Shown piece by piece: positions 1-10,840 of a DNA stretch of 64,000 bases. The position numbers and the translations under genes were made by a program. Source of the DNA: Phytophthora hibernalis (lineage: Eukaryota; Oomycota; Peronosporomycetes; Peronosporales; Peronosporaceae); NCBI GenBank assembly GCA_012656075.1, contig JAAKBF010000164.1, forward strand, positions 124,001 through 188,000, in the 5' to 3' direction. Positions within the stretch are counted from its first letter, which is position 1; every line of letters begins with the position of its first letter. A model generated the notes under the pieces. It was given only the letters and a program-made list of their open reading frames with translations. It searched no databases and had not been told where the DNA came from.

Positions 1-684
1 CAACGGAGGCAACGCACAGCTGCATGAGGCTCAAGTGGGCGGGAAAGTCTTCGGTCTGGACGTCAAGTGCCACTTGGTGGCGATGGCCACGTCGGACAGA
101 CAAGTGGCCGTGTTCGACCTGAGGAACTTCAGTCAGCCGCTCGTGAAGAAGAGAGTCCGTTGAAGTTCCAGATGCGCTGTGTTAGTGTTTTCCCGACCTG
201 TCTGGGTATGCTCTCGGGTCGGTGGAAGGCCGCGTGGCGCTCGAGTACTTTGAAGACGACGCGGAGAAGAAGAAACGCAGCTACGCCTTCAAGTGCCACC
301 GCGGCAAAGTGGACGAGCAGACGCTTATTTATCCTGTGAACAGCATCGCGTTCCACCCGACGTACGGTACGTTTGCTACGGGCGGGTGCGACGGAGTGGT
401 GAACCTCTGGGACGGCGCCAACAAGAAGCGGATTACACACCTGCACCAGTACCCGACGAGTATTGCGGCCATGGACTTTAACCACGATGGTACGGTGCTC
501 GCCATTGCGGCCTCGTACACGTACGAACAAGGCGAGAAGGAGTACGTGCAGCTGTGGAAGTTGTTTTGTATTGATGGATGACTAATGCCGTTGTTGCTAC
601 GTGTGCAGTCACCCGAACGATGCCATCTTCCTGCACACGGTGCAGGACTCCGAGGTGCGACCGAAGAAGAAAGCGGCAGCGTAA
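1..684 (+). CDS. BUB3: Mitotic checkpoint WD40 protein BUB3, 3' part
   Basis: BUB3 is a seven-blade WD40 propeller that docks BUB1/BUBR1 on kinetochores in the spindle checkpoint. Only the C-terminal part is inside the window. The reading frame shows the WD blade ending FDLRNFSQPLV, then SPLKFQMRCVSVFP, GYALGSVEGRVALEYF, YAFKCHR and NSIAFHPTYGTFATGGCDG, all at the places expected for BUB3. A 67-bp intron at 542-608 (GTACGT donor, ACTAAT branch, TGTGCAG acceptor) joins GEK to DHPNDAIF, and the protein ends PKKKAAA at the TAA at 682. Two frameshifts break it: near 150-158 (explained by a missing GA in an AGAGAG run) and at 204-206 (one G missing from GGG). These look like sequence errors, because everything downstream stays conserved. 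Identification is strong; the 5' end lies outside. Confidence 0.9.
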
Positions 685-1134
685 GGGCATCCAATCAACA
701 CCGCGATGCTACGGAAAAAGGATCAAGGCGCATTTGCAAGCGGCAATACCTGGTTTCATCTTGCCGCGCAAGGTACAAGTACGTTTACGACAATAGAGCT
801 CTCGAGCTGCGATGACCAATGTACATTTTCTTGCTACCTTGCTTTGAAACTAACTACAGGAGATGGCGACCTAAGAGCTCTAGCTTAATATTTTTCCTCG
901 AAGACATTCAGAAGCGTGCCCAGAATGCGAACTCTCACGGGCCGAGTCACGACTAATGCAAATGCGTGGATTGCATTCAGCGCTGGGTACAATATGTGTA
1001 TTCTGCGGTTATGGTCGAACGCAACGTGTAAGTAAATTACGCTAAAACGAATTGCTCGTACAGCACGGCATGAGAAACTTGAAACGGTAAACACTAACAT
1101 ACGCCTTCACAATTAGCAAAGGCGATGACAAACG
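685..1134 (+). other. Gene-poor interval with a possible ankyrin-repeat remnant
   Basis: No firm gene. From 706 a short frame reads MLRKKDQGAF...TWFHLAAQ, followed by an intron-like stretch (GTACAAGTA donor, ACTAAC branch, TACAG acceptor near 858) and then GDGDLRALA and a stop. Around 960-1035 another frame gives AWIAFSAGYNMCILRLW. Both resemble pieces of ankyrin repeats (HLAAQxG...; A.H.A...GY..ILRLL). If real, this is a decayed ankyrin gene. It may instead be the 3' UTR of BUB3. Confidence 0.22.
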
Positions 1135-3766
1135 CTACGCCAATGTGCCCACACCGAAGTTGGTCGAGGCTGCGCTTAACTGAGACGCCGCCGCGATCGC
1201 GTACCCGCTCATCTGCATCTTGTACGTCGCCAAGATACTCGTAACAGCGTCCTCGTTGTACCCAGTCAGTGTGCCGCTGTCGGTCAGTACGTTCAGCTCG
1301 CAGGCGCGACCCAAACTCGACTCGCAGTCGCTCGCCGCCGCTGGCACGAAGAAGTTGCCGTCCTCGTCATCTAGGTTTGGCGTTGTGACGGCATCGAAGT
1401 AATTTCCTTCCGCCAAGACGTACGCGCTGGCTGTCACGTCGAACGCGTGGCCCGAGTTATCATAGAAGTAGTTGCTGGCGGCGTGCACCACGACGCTCTG
1501 GTCGGCCGTGCTTCCGATTTTGGGTGAGCGGCCCGATGTCTCGTGGATATAATTGTTCACGAGACTGATCTGCGTTGTCTCACCGTACAGCAGGAACCCC
1601 CAGTAGTGGCGGCCATCGCACGACGCCGAGTATTCGGTGTTGCCATCGAAGTCCGAGTTGCTGATGGTGAGCCCCATGGCGCCCGAAAAGTTCACCACGA
1701 CCATCTGCCGGCCGATGCTCGAGATCTTGACGTGGTCGACCCAGATGCCCGACGGCGCCGTATCGTCCGCGCCACGGATGGTGATGGCGTCGCCACCCCA
1801 CACGAGATGCGGGTTCAGCTGCGTGATGTAGATGTTCTGCACGATCACGTTGCTGCCCTCGATGATGAGGCCCTTGCCGTACAACACACCGGACGTGCCC
1901 TCTCCGACAAGGGTCTTGTTGCTGGCGACTACGAGTGGGTTCTTAGCGGCGTTGTCATACGTTACCTCAACGGCGATGGCACCACTATCACAACCTCCGG
2001 TTTGGGACATGGCCGTATCACCGTCCATGAGGATGGTATCCTGGGACTTGTATCCGTTGTTCTTGGCGATGCACTCTTGATTGAATGTGGGTCTGCATCC
2101 GGTTTCGGTGGTGGAGTCTTCGGTGCCGGTGAAGTTGAAGGTTTGCTGCAGCACGATAACTCGTGGTTCGCCGTCGCTGAGGTAAGTGGATAGCTCGTCG
2201 ATGGTGGTGGGATAGACTGGTTCGACGTTGCCACCACCAGTGGTGCCGGCAGCAAAACCCGTGGGTGATCCGGAGCTGGTAGTTGTCGAAGTGCTAACAG
2301 TCGCAGACGAACTCAGCGCCCCAGTAGCTGTTGGGGCAGATGTGCTAGTTACGGACGATGCGGTAGGCGTTGATGTTTGCGAAGTCTCCGTTGCGACGGA
2401 GGCAGTCGTATCGGTCGTGGTTGAAACTTCTACCGCTACAGAGGCTGCCGTGCTGCTTCCCGCTGGCTGGACAGTCCCCTGAATCGTGTCGCTTGATCCT
2501 GATGCTGTCGTTGATAGGATGATAGCAGTTGAAGTGCTGGATGAAGTGGATCTTGTGGTGCTGCCAGACAGAGTTCCGACGCCAAAGTTGTCGCTGACGA
2601 GGAACAGTTCGGCTGCATCTGCCACTTCAACCGTCAGAAACCCCGAGATTCCGACCACCGTCGCGATTGCAGTGTCCTCGTTGCGGTTGTCCGACGATAG
2701 TGTGCCGCTTTCCACGAGGACATTCAGCGGACAATCGCGAGAGAGATCAGCTTGACACTGGTCCTGATTGCTGTCGGTGGGTACAAAGAGGGATCCTGTG
2801 CTGTCCTCGACGTTGGGCGTCGGCTCGATGTCAAAGTAGTTGCCCTCGATGAGGACGTAGGCCTCATCACCAATGTCGAATGCGTGACCGGAGCAGTTCC
2901 ACCAGTAGTTGTTGGCGGCATGCACCACAGAGCTGTCGATCTTTGGAGCACGTCCCGAAACGTGGTGGATATAGTTATTCACTAGACTGACTTGGGTGTC
3001 GTCACCGCTGAGAATCATGGTCCAGTAGTGACGTCCGTCGCACGATGCAGAGTACTCCGTGATACCGTCAAACTCGCAGTTGCTGACTGTAAGGCTGTTG
3101 ACACCAGCGAACCCTGTCACGAGCATCTGTCGTCCGATACTCGAGATCTTGAGGTGGTCCAGCCAAATGTTCTCCATGGCGCGGTCGTCTGTGCCTTGCA
3201 TGTAAATGGCGTCGCCTCCCACACCAGGTGCGGATTCAGGTCGGTGATGTGAATGTTCTGCACGATAACGTTATCGCCATCGATCCAGAGCCCCTTGCCG
3301 ATGACCACACCGGATGTACCCTCACCAACGAGCGTCTTGTTACTGCCCACCACCATGAAGTCTTTTGCAGCGTTGTCGTACGTGACTTCCACGGCCGTTC
3401 CGTCCGAGCAACCTCCAGTTTGGGACATCGCAGTGTCACCTTCGTTCAGGATGACATCCTGCGACTGGTAGCCGTTGTTCTCGGCGATGCATGAGCGCGT
3501 GTAGTCCGGGCGACAGCCCGTTTCCGTAGTCGACCCCTCGGTGCCACGGAAGTCGAACTCCTGGTTGAGCACCACAACACGAGGCTCCGAGTCTTTCAGG
3601 TACGAAATTAATTCATCGGACGTGGTCGGGTACACCGGATCGATGCTGCCACCGCCGGTGGTGCCGGCCGCAAGTCCCGGGCAGTACCCGTGTCGATTGC
3701 GATGGCTCCGACCATCGCCGCAACGGCCGCCACTGCTGCGAACGAGAAGCGAAGCGACGAAAGCAT
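1135..3766 (-). CDS. Secreted two-domain pectin/pectate lyase (PL1)
   Basis: Predicted extracellular pectin-cleaving beta-elimination enzyme made of two tandem PL1 right-handed beta-helix domains. The chosen start (ATG at 3764-3766) gives a signal peptide MLSSLRFSFAAVAAVAAMVG. Domain 1 starts at AAGTTGGGSIDPVYP and domain 2 at AAGTTGGGNVEPVYP. Each has NPHLVWGGDAI, the DH-containing WLDH/WVDH-KISSIGRQM block, SASCDGRHYW and the SGR-PKI segment. A Ser/Thr-rich linker of about 120 residues (about 2230-2570) separates them, and domain 2 ends TNFGVGTLA-stop. Two frameshifts are present, one C missing near 3218-3220 (NPHLVW/GGDAI junction) and one near 3676-3681 just after the signal peptide. The equivalent site in domain 2 (about 1795) has the extra C, which supports a sequence error. 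Pectin versus pectate preference cannot be told from sequence alone. Confidence 0.85.
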
Positions 3767-3801
3767 CGTGCTGTGAAGTTTGCTTCGTGCTGGGCAAGTA
3801 G

Positions 3802-3809
3802 AGAAGTGA
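3802..3809 (-). promoter_or_regulatory. Putative oomycete initiator of the PL1 gene
   Basis: On the minus strand CTCACTTC fits the oomycete initiator consensus YTCANTYY and lies 36-43 bases upstream of the chosen PL1 start, a usual distance. The motif is short, so chance is possible. Confidence 0.4.
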
Positions 3810-4497
3810 GACGGGTGGAGCTTCTCGCAGAATCCAAAGACAACGATGCTCGACTGTCATATGGCCGCGAGTCACTCTAAACGAATCCTTTCGATGATGT
3901 CTTTCACACCGAAAACACGAGTGATCAGCAGTGATGACAAATCTGATCAAGCGTTTATCTAGTCGAAGATCTCTCGCTCGTCGGTCCGTTCACTTGAAGT
4001 AATTATCCAGACTCGTCGCCGTTGAAGATTTCTCCTACACGTGCCTGCGAACATGATTAAAGCGGATCGACCATATGATTGCCGGTCTCCGTTTGATCCA
4101 GAGCTATCCGAACGGCAAGACGACAAGGAAGTCAAGCCACCTGATCATGTAAAGGATATGTGAGACCAACCATGGTGACTATTAATTCGAATGATGCAGT
4201 TGGCTGATGCCAGCTATCCACGCAGTCTTCAGGAAGCCTGCATACTTGGAGCTATTCTGCCTTAAGACTGCCAGGTGCAGTGCACCGTGCACCGCTTTCG
4301 GTGTTGCTTTAGTTTGCGTGATGGATCTGTCGACTAAAATTTTCGACTGGCCTAAGGTGCGCGTCTGCGATTGACACGATTTTGGCGTCTGTTTTTCAAG
4401 CAGGTATGTACCTGTGTATGTGGTCGACGATCATGTCAGACGTAAGCCCACATTTGTTCTTTGTTCTACAGTTTATGCGTTTGTGCTGCTAAAGTCT
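3810..4497. other. Intergenic, nothing recognised
   Basis: Upstream region of the minus-strand PL1 gene and 3' flank of the RCC1/TIG gene. No open frame with recognisable content, repeat or RNA gene was seen. Confidence 0.6.
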
Positions 4498-7400
4498 CTA
4501 TTGAGACGAGATTTTGTAGTTGAAGCTCACCTCGACCCCGCTCGGTGCCGACGCATCCGGGACGCCTTCTGTGAATTCTTGGCCGTTAAGCGACAGCGCA
4601 ACGCTCACCAGCTCGTCGGTGTTGATCGACAGCTTTGGAAGTACAAACTCGGCCGTGCGAGCTGCCTCGTCGATCTCCACAGGCACCACCTACGATAAAA
4701 CAGTTCGTTAGGAGATGACAAGGAGCCAAGCCACTACGACATCAAGGATCTTACCACCGATACCCCTAAGTCTGCTGTGGTCAACTTCACGCACGCTGCA
4801 GGCGTCGAGATCACTCGGTCGACAGTCACAACCATCTTCGTACCGGGTTCTGCGTCTTGTGGGGAAATACCGCTCACTTCTGGGACCGCGCAGTACACAA
4901 AGCTCAGGCCAGCATCTGTAAAGTGCTCGTCGTCCAGTGACACGAACACCTCGACTTCTTCTCGTGTCCCGAGTACCATTCCCTCCGCCATGGCAGCAGC
5001 GGTGGCAGCATCGCTAGAAAACGGGAATGATGGAGTTCGAAATACCACACGCCGAGTCGTCGAGTTCGTTTCTTCAGGACCTGCAGACCCTCCGGACGCA
5101 AGCACATGGCAGGCACCACTACACTGCTTTCTCTCCACTTCAGCTTTACGACGGCATCTTGAGTGTCAAAGTGGAAAAAGTCTCCTGCAACAGACACTTG
5201 CGTACCACCAGGTACCATACCGACATTGGGAAACAAACTCAATAAGCGTCCCGGGTGAGCATACCAAATATCTGGGCGGCTGTTGATGAACTTCTACCGC
5301 CGATTTGGAGCTGGGCGGGTAAGAAGGTCCTGCCAGCGTTCATGGAGACCCGCAACTGAGAGACAAAGCCACTTTTCGCGAACGATTTCCACCATTCGGT
5401 TGGCAAACCTTGTGCTTTTGGATTCGCTGGCGGCGAGCAAACCCATTGTTGTAGCGGTGGAATCATGCACGTGAGAAAGTTAGCGTTCACACTATCAATG
5501 CGGAGAGCTGCTGATGCACTAGTTGTCTTTTCATCACTTCCACTGCAGTAAGTGATGTTCACCGAGAACTGGACTACTTCAGGTGCAAGGTTGTCTTGCA
5601 ATTCGATCCTGATCTTTTGGGGAAGTTCGTTGGTAAGGAATGAGTTGGGACTACTACGGACAAGATAGGCATCGTGAGCCCAGACAACGTGAGGCAGTGC
5701 AGGCTGGATCAGCTCTTGCTTGCGGGAGTGACTGAAGTGTTCGATCATAGGCCCTGCGTCGTCGTCTGCATCTTCATCCTTCTGTCTTGCTAGCGTCGGA
5801 TCCACGCACACCGGGGTGAATTGCAAACCACCATCGTAAGAGATCTCAAGAAGGAATGGCACTACTCCATCTCCGTTGTTTGACAGTGCGGGTATGGTTA
5901 GACGCAGCCATCGACCGGTTACATCCGATGGATCACTCGCAGCTTCATCCATATCCATTTCGTCCACGACTTCCGGGTGCTCGTCAAAAACGCCAAGTGT
6001 CGAAGGACCAGGCTCAAGAGTGTTGACGGGTAGCGGGTGACCACTTTTCTCATCAATACGACAGCGGACAAACCGAATGACTGGGCGACGGCAGATCTCT
6101 GGGAGATTCCCACATAGGGAGAGCGCGATTTCCTCTCCACCGGTGAAACGAGCATCGCACACTGACACAGACGCCATTTTCGGACGCTTGAAGACTGTGA
6201 AAATTCGGCCGTTGGATGTGAAATACTTCCCATTCATCGAGACTTCGACAGCATATTCTCCGGGCAAACGAAACTTCGGCACCTGGCATACAACCTCACC
6301 TGTAGCCTCATTGAATGTTCCCAGCGTGCCGCGCATGAGCCGACCATCTGTCAGCGGCACGAAACGCACCGTCACATTATCGCTCGTCCAGAATCCGCTG
6401 CCGCGTATCCGCAGTTCGTATCCACCCTTGTGCTCTCCACACAGCGGTGATATCTCCGAAATGCAAGTTGGTGCAAACGCAAACAGGTTGCGATCCCCAC
6501 ACACCATAGATCCGATCACCATGTGCCGGAGAAAATCTACACGCCGCGGGGTGAACTCACATCCGTGGCTTCGTGGGTTTCCACTCAAACCATGACCCAG
6601 TTTACCGTAGCTACCGTTTCCCCACGTATAAAGTTGGTGTTCCGTCGTGAGTGCAGCTGAGTAGCTTCCTCCTGCGAAAACCTTCGCCCATTTGACAGAG
6701 CCCCCACCTTTGACGACGTTGGGCAAAGCTCTGCTTCCTTTGATTTCTGTCTCCCTCTCCCGGTTTCCCCGTGACCGAGCTGCCCGAATGTGTTGAGGCC
6801 CCATGAAAACATTTCACCTGCGCTTGTTACAGCAAGGATGTGTTCGAAGCCGCAAGCTATGCCAACAAAAGGCTCTCCGTCGGATCCTTTTTCCAGTATC
6901 AAGTTTGGTGCGTTGGCAAATGAGTTCTGTGGCGGTCGAAGCGAGCTGCCACCAAGGAGATAAATGCTGCCATTGGCAAGTTGCACCGCGGTGAACGTAT
7001 TTCCACAACAGACAGACACCACACGCGGCTTACCAAGGAAGAACCCAACGTATTTCGGCCACGCGCAAATGCCGTTGAGGACCGCGTTGATCTCCTTCGG
7101 TAGCGTCTTGAGCACCCGTCCAAGCTGCCCCTCGAAGTTTCGTCCCCACGTGTACAGGTCTCCGTTATCCGTAACGGCAGCAGAATGGTGTTTGCCGCAA
7201 GAAACTTGTGTGAAGAACAATTCTGGTGCGGTGGCTACTCGGTGCGGGGTTCCTGTGGCAATGGCAGCAGTGATAGGCGGCTTGTCGAGCAATTTGGCAG
7301 ACTTTGGACGCTTCTCCGGTTCATCTGCCTCTGGGTCAGGGTCTTGCGAAATGGACATTCCAAGTTGGTGACCCAACTCACTGCTAGGCAGTACAGCTCC

Positions 7401-7796
7401 ACATGGACCCCAAGAGAAAAGTTGCCCGTCCAACGACAGCGCCACGCGATGGTTCTCCCCGACCGCAACGTAGTGGACCTTGACGTCTTGCAATCCTTCG
7501 GCCACCAATTGGCTCTCTGAGTCCTTGCCGCCAGACCATTCGAGTTGCCACGCGTCGACCAACGCCACGAAGCGGTCGTAGGCACCGCAGATGCCTCGAA
7601 CTTTGTATCCGAGCAGACTTTCCACGACGGTGATCTCGCCTCCAGTTTGCTCGCCACACACGTACAAGATTCCCAGATTGCCTTCCATTCCCTGCAGAGC
7701 TGCAGCTTTCGGTGGAGCACTGGTCATTGCAATTGTGTAGGTGCTCCACAGTAGTTTCAATGCACCCAGAATAATCGGGAAAGGCGAAAGTCGCAT
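4498..7796 (-). CDS. RCC1-repeat protein with C-terminal IPT/TIG domains
   Basis: Large protein joining an RCC1/BLIP-II type beta-propeller to several immunoglobulin-like IPT/TIG domains. RCC1 signatures in order: LFSWGPCGAVLP, LYTWGRNFEGQLG, MFSWGLNTFGQLGHG, LYTWGNGSYGKLGHG. TIG starts follow at ISEISPLCGEHKGG, MASVSVCDARFTGGEE, LLSLFPNVGMVPGGTQ and VSGISPQDAEPGTK. A 65-bp intron (4754 to 4690, GTAAGA donor, CTAAC branch, CGTAG acceptor) joins LGVSV to VPVEIDEAARTAEF; the protein ends NYKISSQ. Three frameshifts (about 6759, 5253 and 5088) are each closed by one extra G/C in a 3-base run. The start may be at 7796 or at the ATG at 7727. The first leaves a hydrophobic leader (FPIILGALKLLWSTYTIA), so cellular location is open. 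Function unknown; RCC1 propellers usually bind proteins or nucleotide-exchange partners. Confidence 0.8.
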
Positions 7797-7916
7797 GAGA
7801 TGGCTACATCCTTTTACCGGTATCCGTCATGAAACTGCAACACCATGCTGACTCCTCAGCTTCCAACCAATCAGAAGCTCAGAAAAGTAGTCAGAGTCCC
7901 CAGTAAAGCTGTAGCA
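7797..7916. promoter_or_regulatory. Short divergent promoter interval
   Basis: Only 120 bp separates the starts of the RCC1/TIG gene (-) and the astacin gene (+), so both promoters must share or overlap here. No clear initiator consensus was picked out. Confidence 0.45.
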
Positions 7917-9166
7917 ATGCAGGTGCTGTCAACGCTGCTGCTGCTGCTCTCGGCGACTCGTTCGCGGGCGCGACCTGCCGCCTGCGACGTGGACGGCGTT
8001 CGGATCGACCACGCCAGCGCCAGGTATCTAGTCGGTCGCGCGCATCTGCCCGGCAGCGTTTACGCTCGGTGTCTGTACGGGGAAGCGACGTGCTTCGAGG
8101 ACCGCGGTTTGGTGGACGCCCCGCAATGGATCAACAGCCGCCCAGTGGACTGCACGGAGGCCTCGAGACGACGCAGACTTGGGGTGGCCATCATCCTGCA
8201 GGAGGACAAATGGCCCGACAATATCATGTGGTACCGCGTCAACGGCTCCTTCTCCGCCTTCGAGCTCGAGGTCATCGACACGGCGGTGGAGCTCTACAGC
8301 AAAGCGGACGTGAACGTGACGCTGGAAGAGTGCGAGCCAGTAGCCAAGTGCAAAGGGAAATATGTGAGCATCGAGCAGAACGAGGACGCGTGCTACGGCA
8401 TGGTGGGCTACGTGAACGACGGCAAACCGCAGATCCTCAACCTCGGCCAGAGCTGCTTCGCCGGCGGACCGGGCAATGTAGTGCATGAAATCGGTCATGC
8501 CATGGGGCTGTACCATGAACACACGCACCCGGATCGAGAGGTTATCGTGCTCACCGACCAGAATCTGCCAGTCTCGGCTGAGAACTACGCCAAGACAACG
8601 AGTCGAGAAGCGACGCTCAAGCCGTACGACCCCATATCCATCATGCACTACGGTCGCACGGCGGTCTTTGCTTCCCCAAGGCGCAGTACCCGCTCAAGGC
8701 GTTCTGCGACGTCGAGACGGTGAAAAACTGCGTCCAACCGGTCGAACAGCACTGCAACTCGAGTCGAGACGGGGAGATTGGCACGCGCGCGGTGTTGAGT
8801 GCTGGGGATATTTACACGCTGCGCATGTTGTATGGGTCGAAGGATAACGCGACGGTGCGTGACGTGAAGATCCCAACTGTGACCTCGTCGACTGCTGGAA
8901 GTGTTGGCGCCCCGGACTCCATCTCAGACATGACCAAGCAGACGGCGAAGCCGTCAACTACTGAGGCACGCTCTTCAGTTAAGCAAGGGACTTCAGCCTC
9001 TAAATCATCAGACTCGGACTACAAGCCTGGGGATGTTCATGGTAAAGGAAGCAGTTCTGAGGGCTCAGCCGCTGAGATGCTGGAGTGGTGGGAGAACCTC
9101 GAGAACACCATCCAGATCCAAAAGAAGTCATCTGCAGCTTCGAAGAGGTCCCTTACAGCTGAGTAG
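7917..9166 (+). CDS. Secreted astacin-family zinc metalloprotease (M12A)
   Basis: Predicted extracellular endopeptidase. The zinc-binding motif HEIGHAMGLYHEH (HExxHxxGxxHE, about 8485-8523) and the Met-turn SIMHYG about 40 residues later are those of astacins. ATG 7917 was chosen over the upstream ATG 7845 because it opens directly on a signal peptide (MQVLSTLLLLLSATRSRA). A cysteine-rich propeptide follows, ending at a basic RRRR site that a furin-like enzyme could cut, then the catalytic domain from LGVAIILQEDKWPDNIMWYRV. One C is missing from the C run at 8674-8677; adding it joins HYGRTAVFAS to PKAQYPLKAFCD and then to CVQPVEQHC. The C-terminal tail (about 110 residues) is Ser/Thr/Lys-rich and ends KRSLTAE. 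It converges on the HAD phosphatase gene. Confidence 0.88.
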
Positions 9167-9448
9167 AACTAGATCTATTATCGTGTCAGGGTGTGCATGA
9201 GAGCGCTGCCAAGGGTAGCTCGTTCTCCTGAGTGTTCATATTCATCCTTTACAAATAAATTAGTTGTTGATACCGGTACCTGCACTGCTTCACCTTTTCA
9301 AGTCGTGTTTGATGTGGCCGTGGCCTCTGACAAGAAAGAGCACTACATGTATTAATACCAATTACATGTACGAGAGTGGGAATCTGGTCAAAAAGGTATA
9401 CGAATGATGATGTTATAGCTACGCTTAGCAACGACAAGTACGCATTTC

Positions 9449-10800
9449 TTACAGGTCGAGGAACTGGTACTGCTCGCAGCCGTTGTAAGCGGTCACAGCC
9501 GACTCGTACGTGACTCCGTCCTCTGTGCTGAAGCCCGAGGTGATCCACGTGCCAATAACTTGGTCCTGGCCCTGTAGCAGGTAGGCGTTATTGGTGCTGT
9601 TCTCGGTCGTGCCGAAGTACTCGCAGGCCTTCTGGTAGAATCCGTTGATGCACGAGGAGTTGCCCCTGAGTCGGTTGTTGGTGTCGACGACGCCATCGCG
9701 CACGGTGTCGAGCATCTCGCAGTCGCCGTCTGAGTCACCCGAGGAGTAAATGGGAGCCGCACCCTTGTGAATCGGTTCGAGAATGCTGTTAACAATGGAG
9801 GCCTTGCCCGGACCCCACGTGATCGGGTAGTTGTCCTGGAGCTTACCCGTGAAGACACCAGCGCCGTCCGTTTTGAAGCGGACGCCGTACACGTTGTCGT
9901 TCGGCACCATGTTGCCCAGTCCGAAAAGACCACCAGCCTCCGCAGCGAATAGTTCGGGTGACGCGCTGATAATGTACACATCGGTACCCGATGCACGAAG
10001 ACCACGCATGGTAGACTCTTGGCCGTTGAAGAAACGCAGGCCCTTAGTGTACGAGCCTTCGACAGCCAAATCGCCTGTGGAAGTGTACGTAGGCCCTCAA
10101 GCGCCTGGCCCAAGTTCCAGCGGATACTGGACCGGATCAGAGCCTTGATCTCGTCTTCGGTCATTCCGACGAGCAGCTGAGGGAGGACCGTCATGGCGAT
10201 GGTCATGGCACAGTCCGAGTGATCGTCGCCACCGTCCATAACTTCCAGTCCGAAGAGCAGGAATGAAATTTTGGCACGGAAGTTCTCGTACTCGGCGGTC
10301 GCCTTGATTTCGTCGAGCGTGACGTTCGTTTCCGTGGCGTTGCTGGTCAAATTGTACGTCGGAGCAACATAGACGTCGTACAGCACCTGGTATTCCTTGG
10401 CCGTCTCAGCAAGAGCCGTGGCCAGCGTAACATCGGTTCCGTTGACATCCTGGCCGATCACCGAGTTGGTGCCGTTCACGAGGCAAATGTCACTGCTGCT
10501 GGCGTTGTAGCCCAGCGAGAAGATGGTCTCGAAGTTCTCCGGCGCGAAACGGAAGTCGAGGTTGTCCACTTGGTAGTACACGGACGTGTACGAAATGTCG
10601 CCGAACATGCACGTGTTGTCCCAGTCGAAGACGGCGTAGGCCTCGCCGTCCGCGCGGACGGAGCTCACGTTGGCAAGCAGGTTGGCGACCACTTGGTTGT
10701 TGTAGTCCGGAGCTTCGGCCGCGATGAAGTAGTTGTCGGCCTTGGCAGTAGAGGCAAAAAAGGCAGCGGAAAGCGTTGCAGCGGCGAGGACACGGACCAT
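9449..10800 (-). CDS. Secreted HAD-superfamily phosphatase, phosphorylcholine-phosphatase-like
   Basis: Predicted extracellular phosphomonoesterase. It has an N-terminal signal peptide (MVRVLAAATLSAAFFASTAKA), HAD motif I DWDNT within AVFDWDNTCMFGD, motif II serine in IISASPE, and motif III GDSDGDCEML. The set resembles secreted bacterial phosphorylcholine phosphatases and phosphoserine-phosphatase-like enzymes; the substrate is inferred only. Many N-x-S/T sites suit a secreted protein. One frameshift at the CCC at 10094-10096: an extra G on the coding strand turns EGLRTLPQ into EGPTYTSTGDLAVEG, restoring a single frame of about 450 codons ending QYQFLDL. A degraded copy of its 3' end lies at 27004-27115. 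Confidence 0.85.
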
Positions 10801-10826
10801 ATTTAGTGGTTGGTGCTGTTCGTGGC

Positions 10827-10840
10827 AAATTCAGGAATGA
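10827..10840 (-). promoter_or_regulatory. Oomycete initiator plus flanking promoter region (Inr/FPR)
   Basis: The minus strand reads TCATTCCTGAATTT 27-40 bases upstream of the HAD phosphatase ATG. It matches the oomycete core promoter TCATTYYNCAWTTT at 13 of 14 positions, the one difference being G for C. Position and match make it the most convincing promoter element in the window. Confidence 0.75.

Noticed and set aside
2228..2482. Plus-strand open frames opposite the PL1 linker
   Set aside because: Antisense shadows of the Ser/Thr-rich linker codons.
7917..9166. Astacin gene considered a pseudogene because of the break at 8675
   Set aside because: One added C restores the family sequence through the cysteines and on to a normal C-terminus; no other defect is seen.
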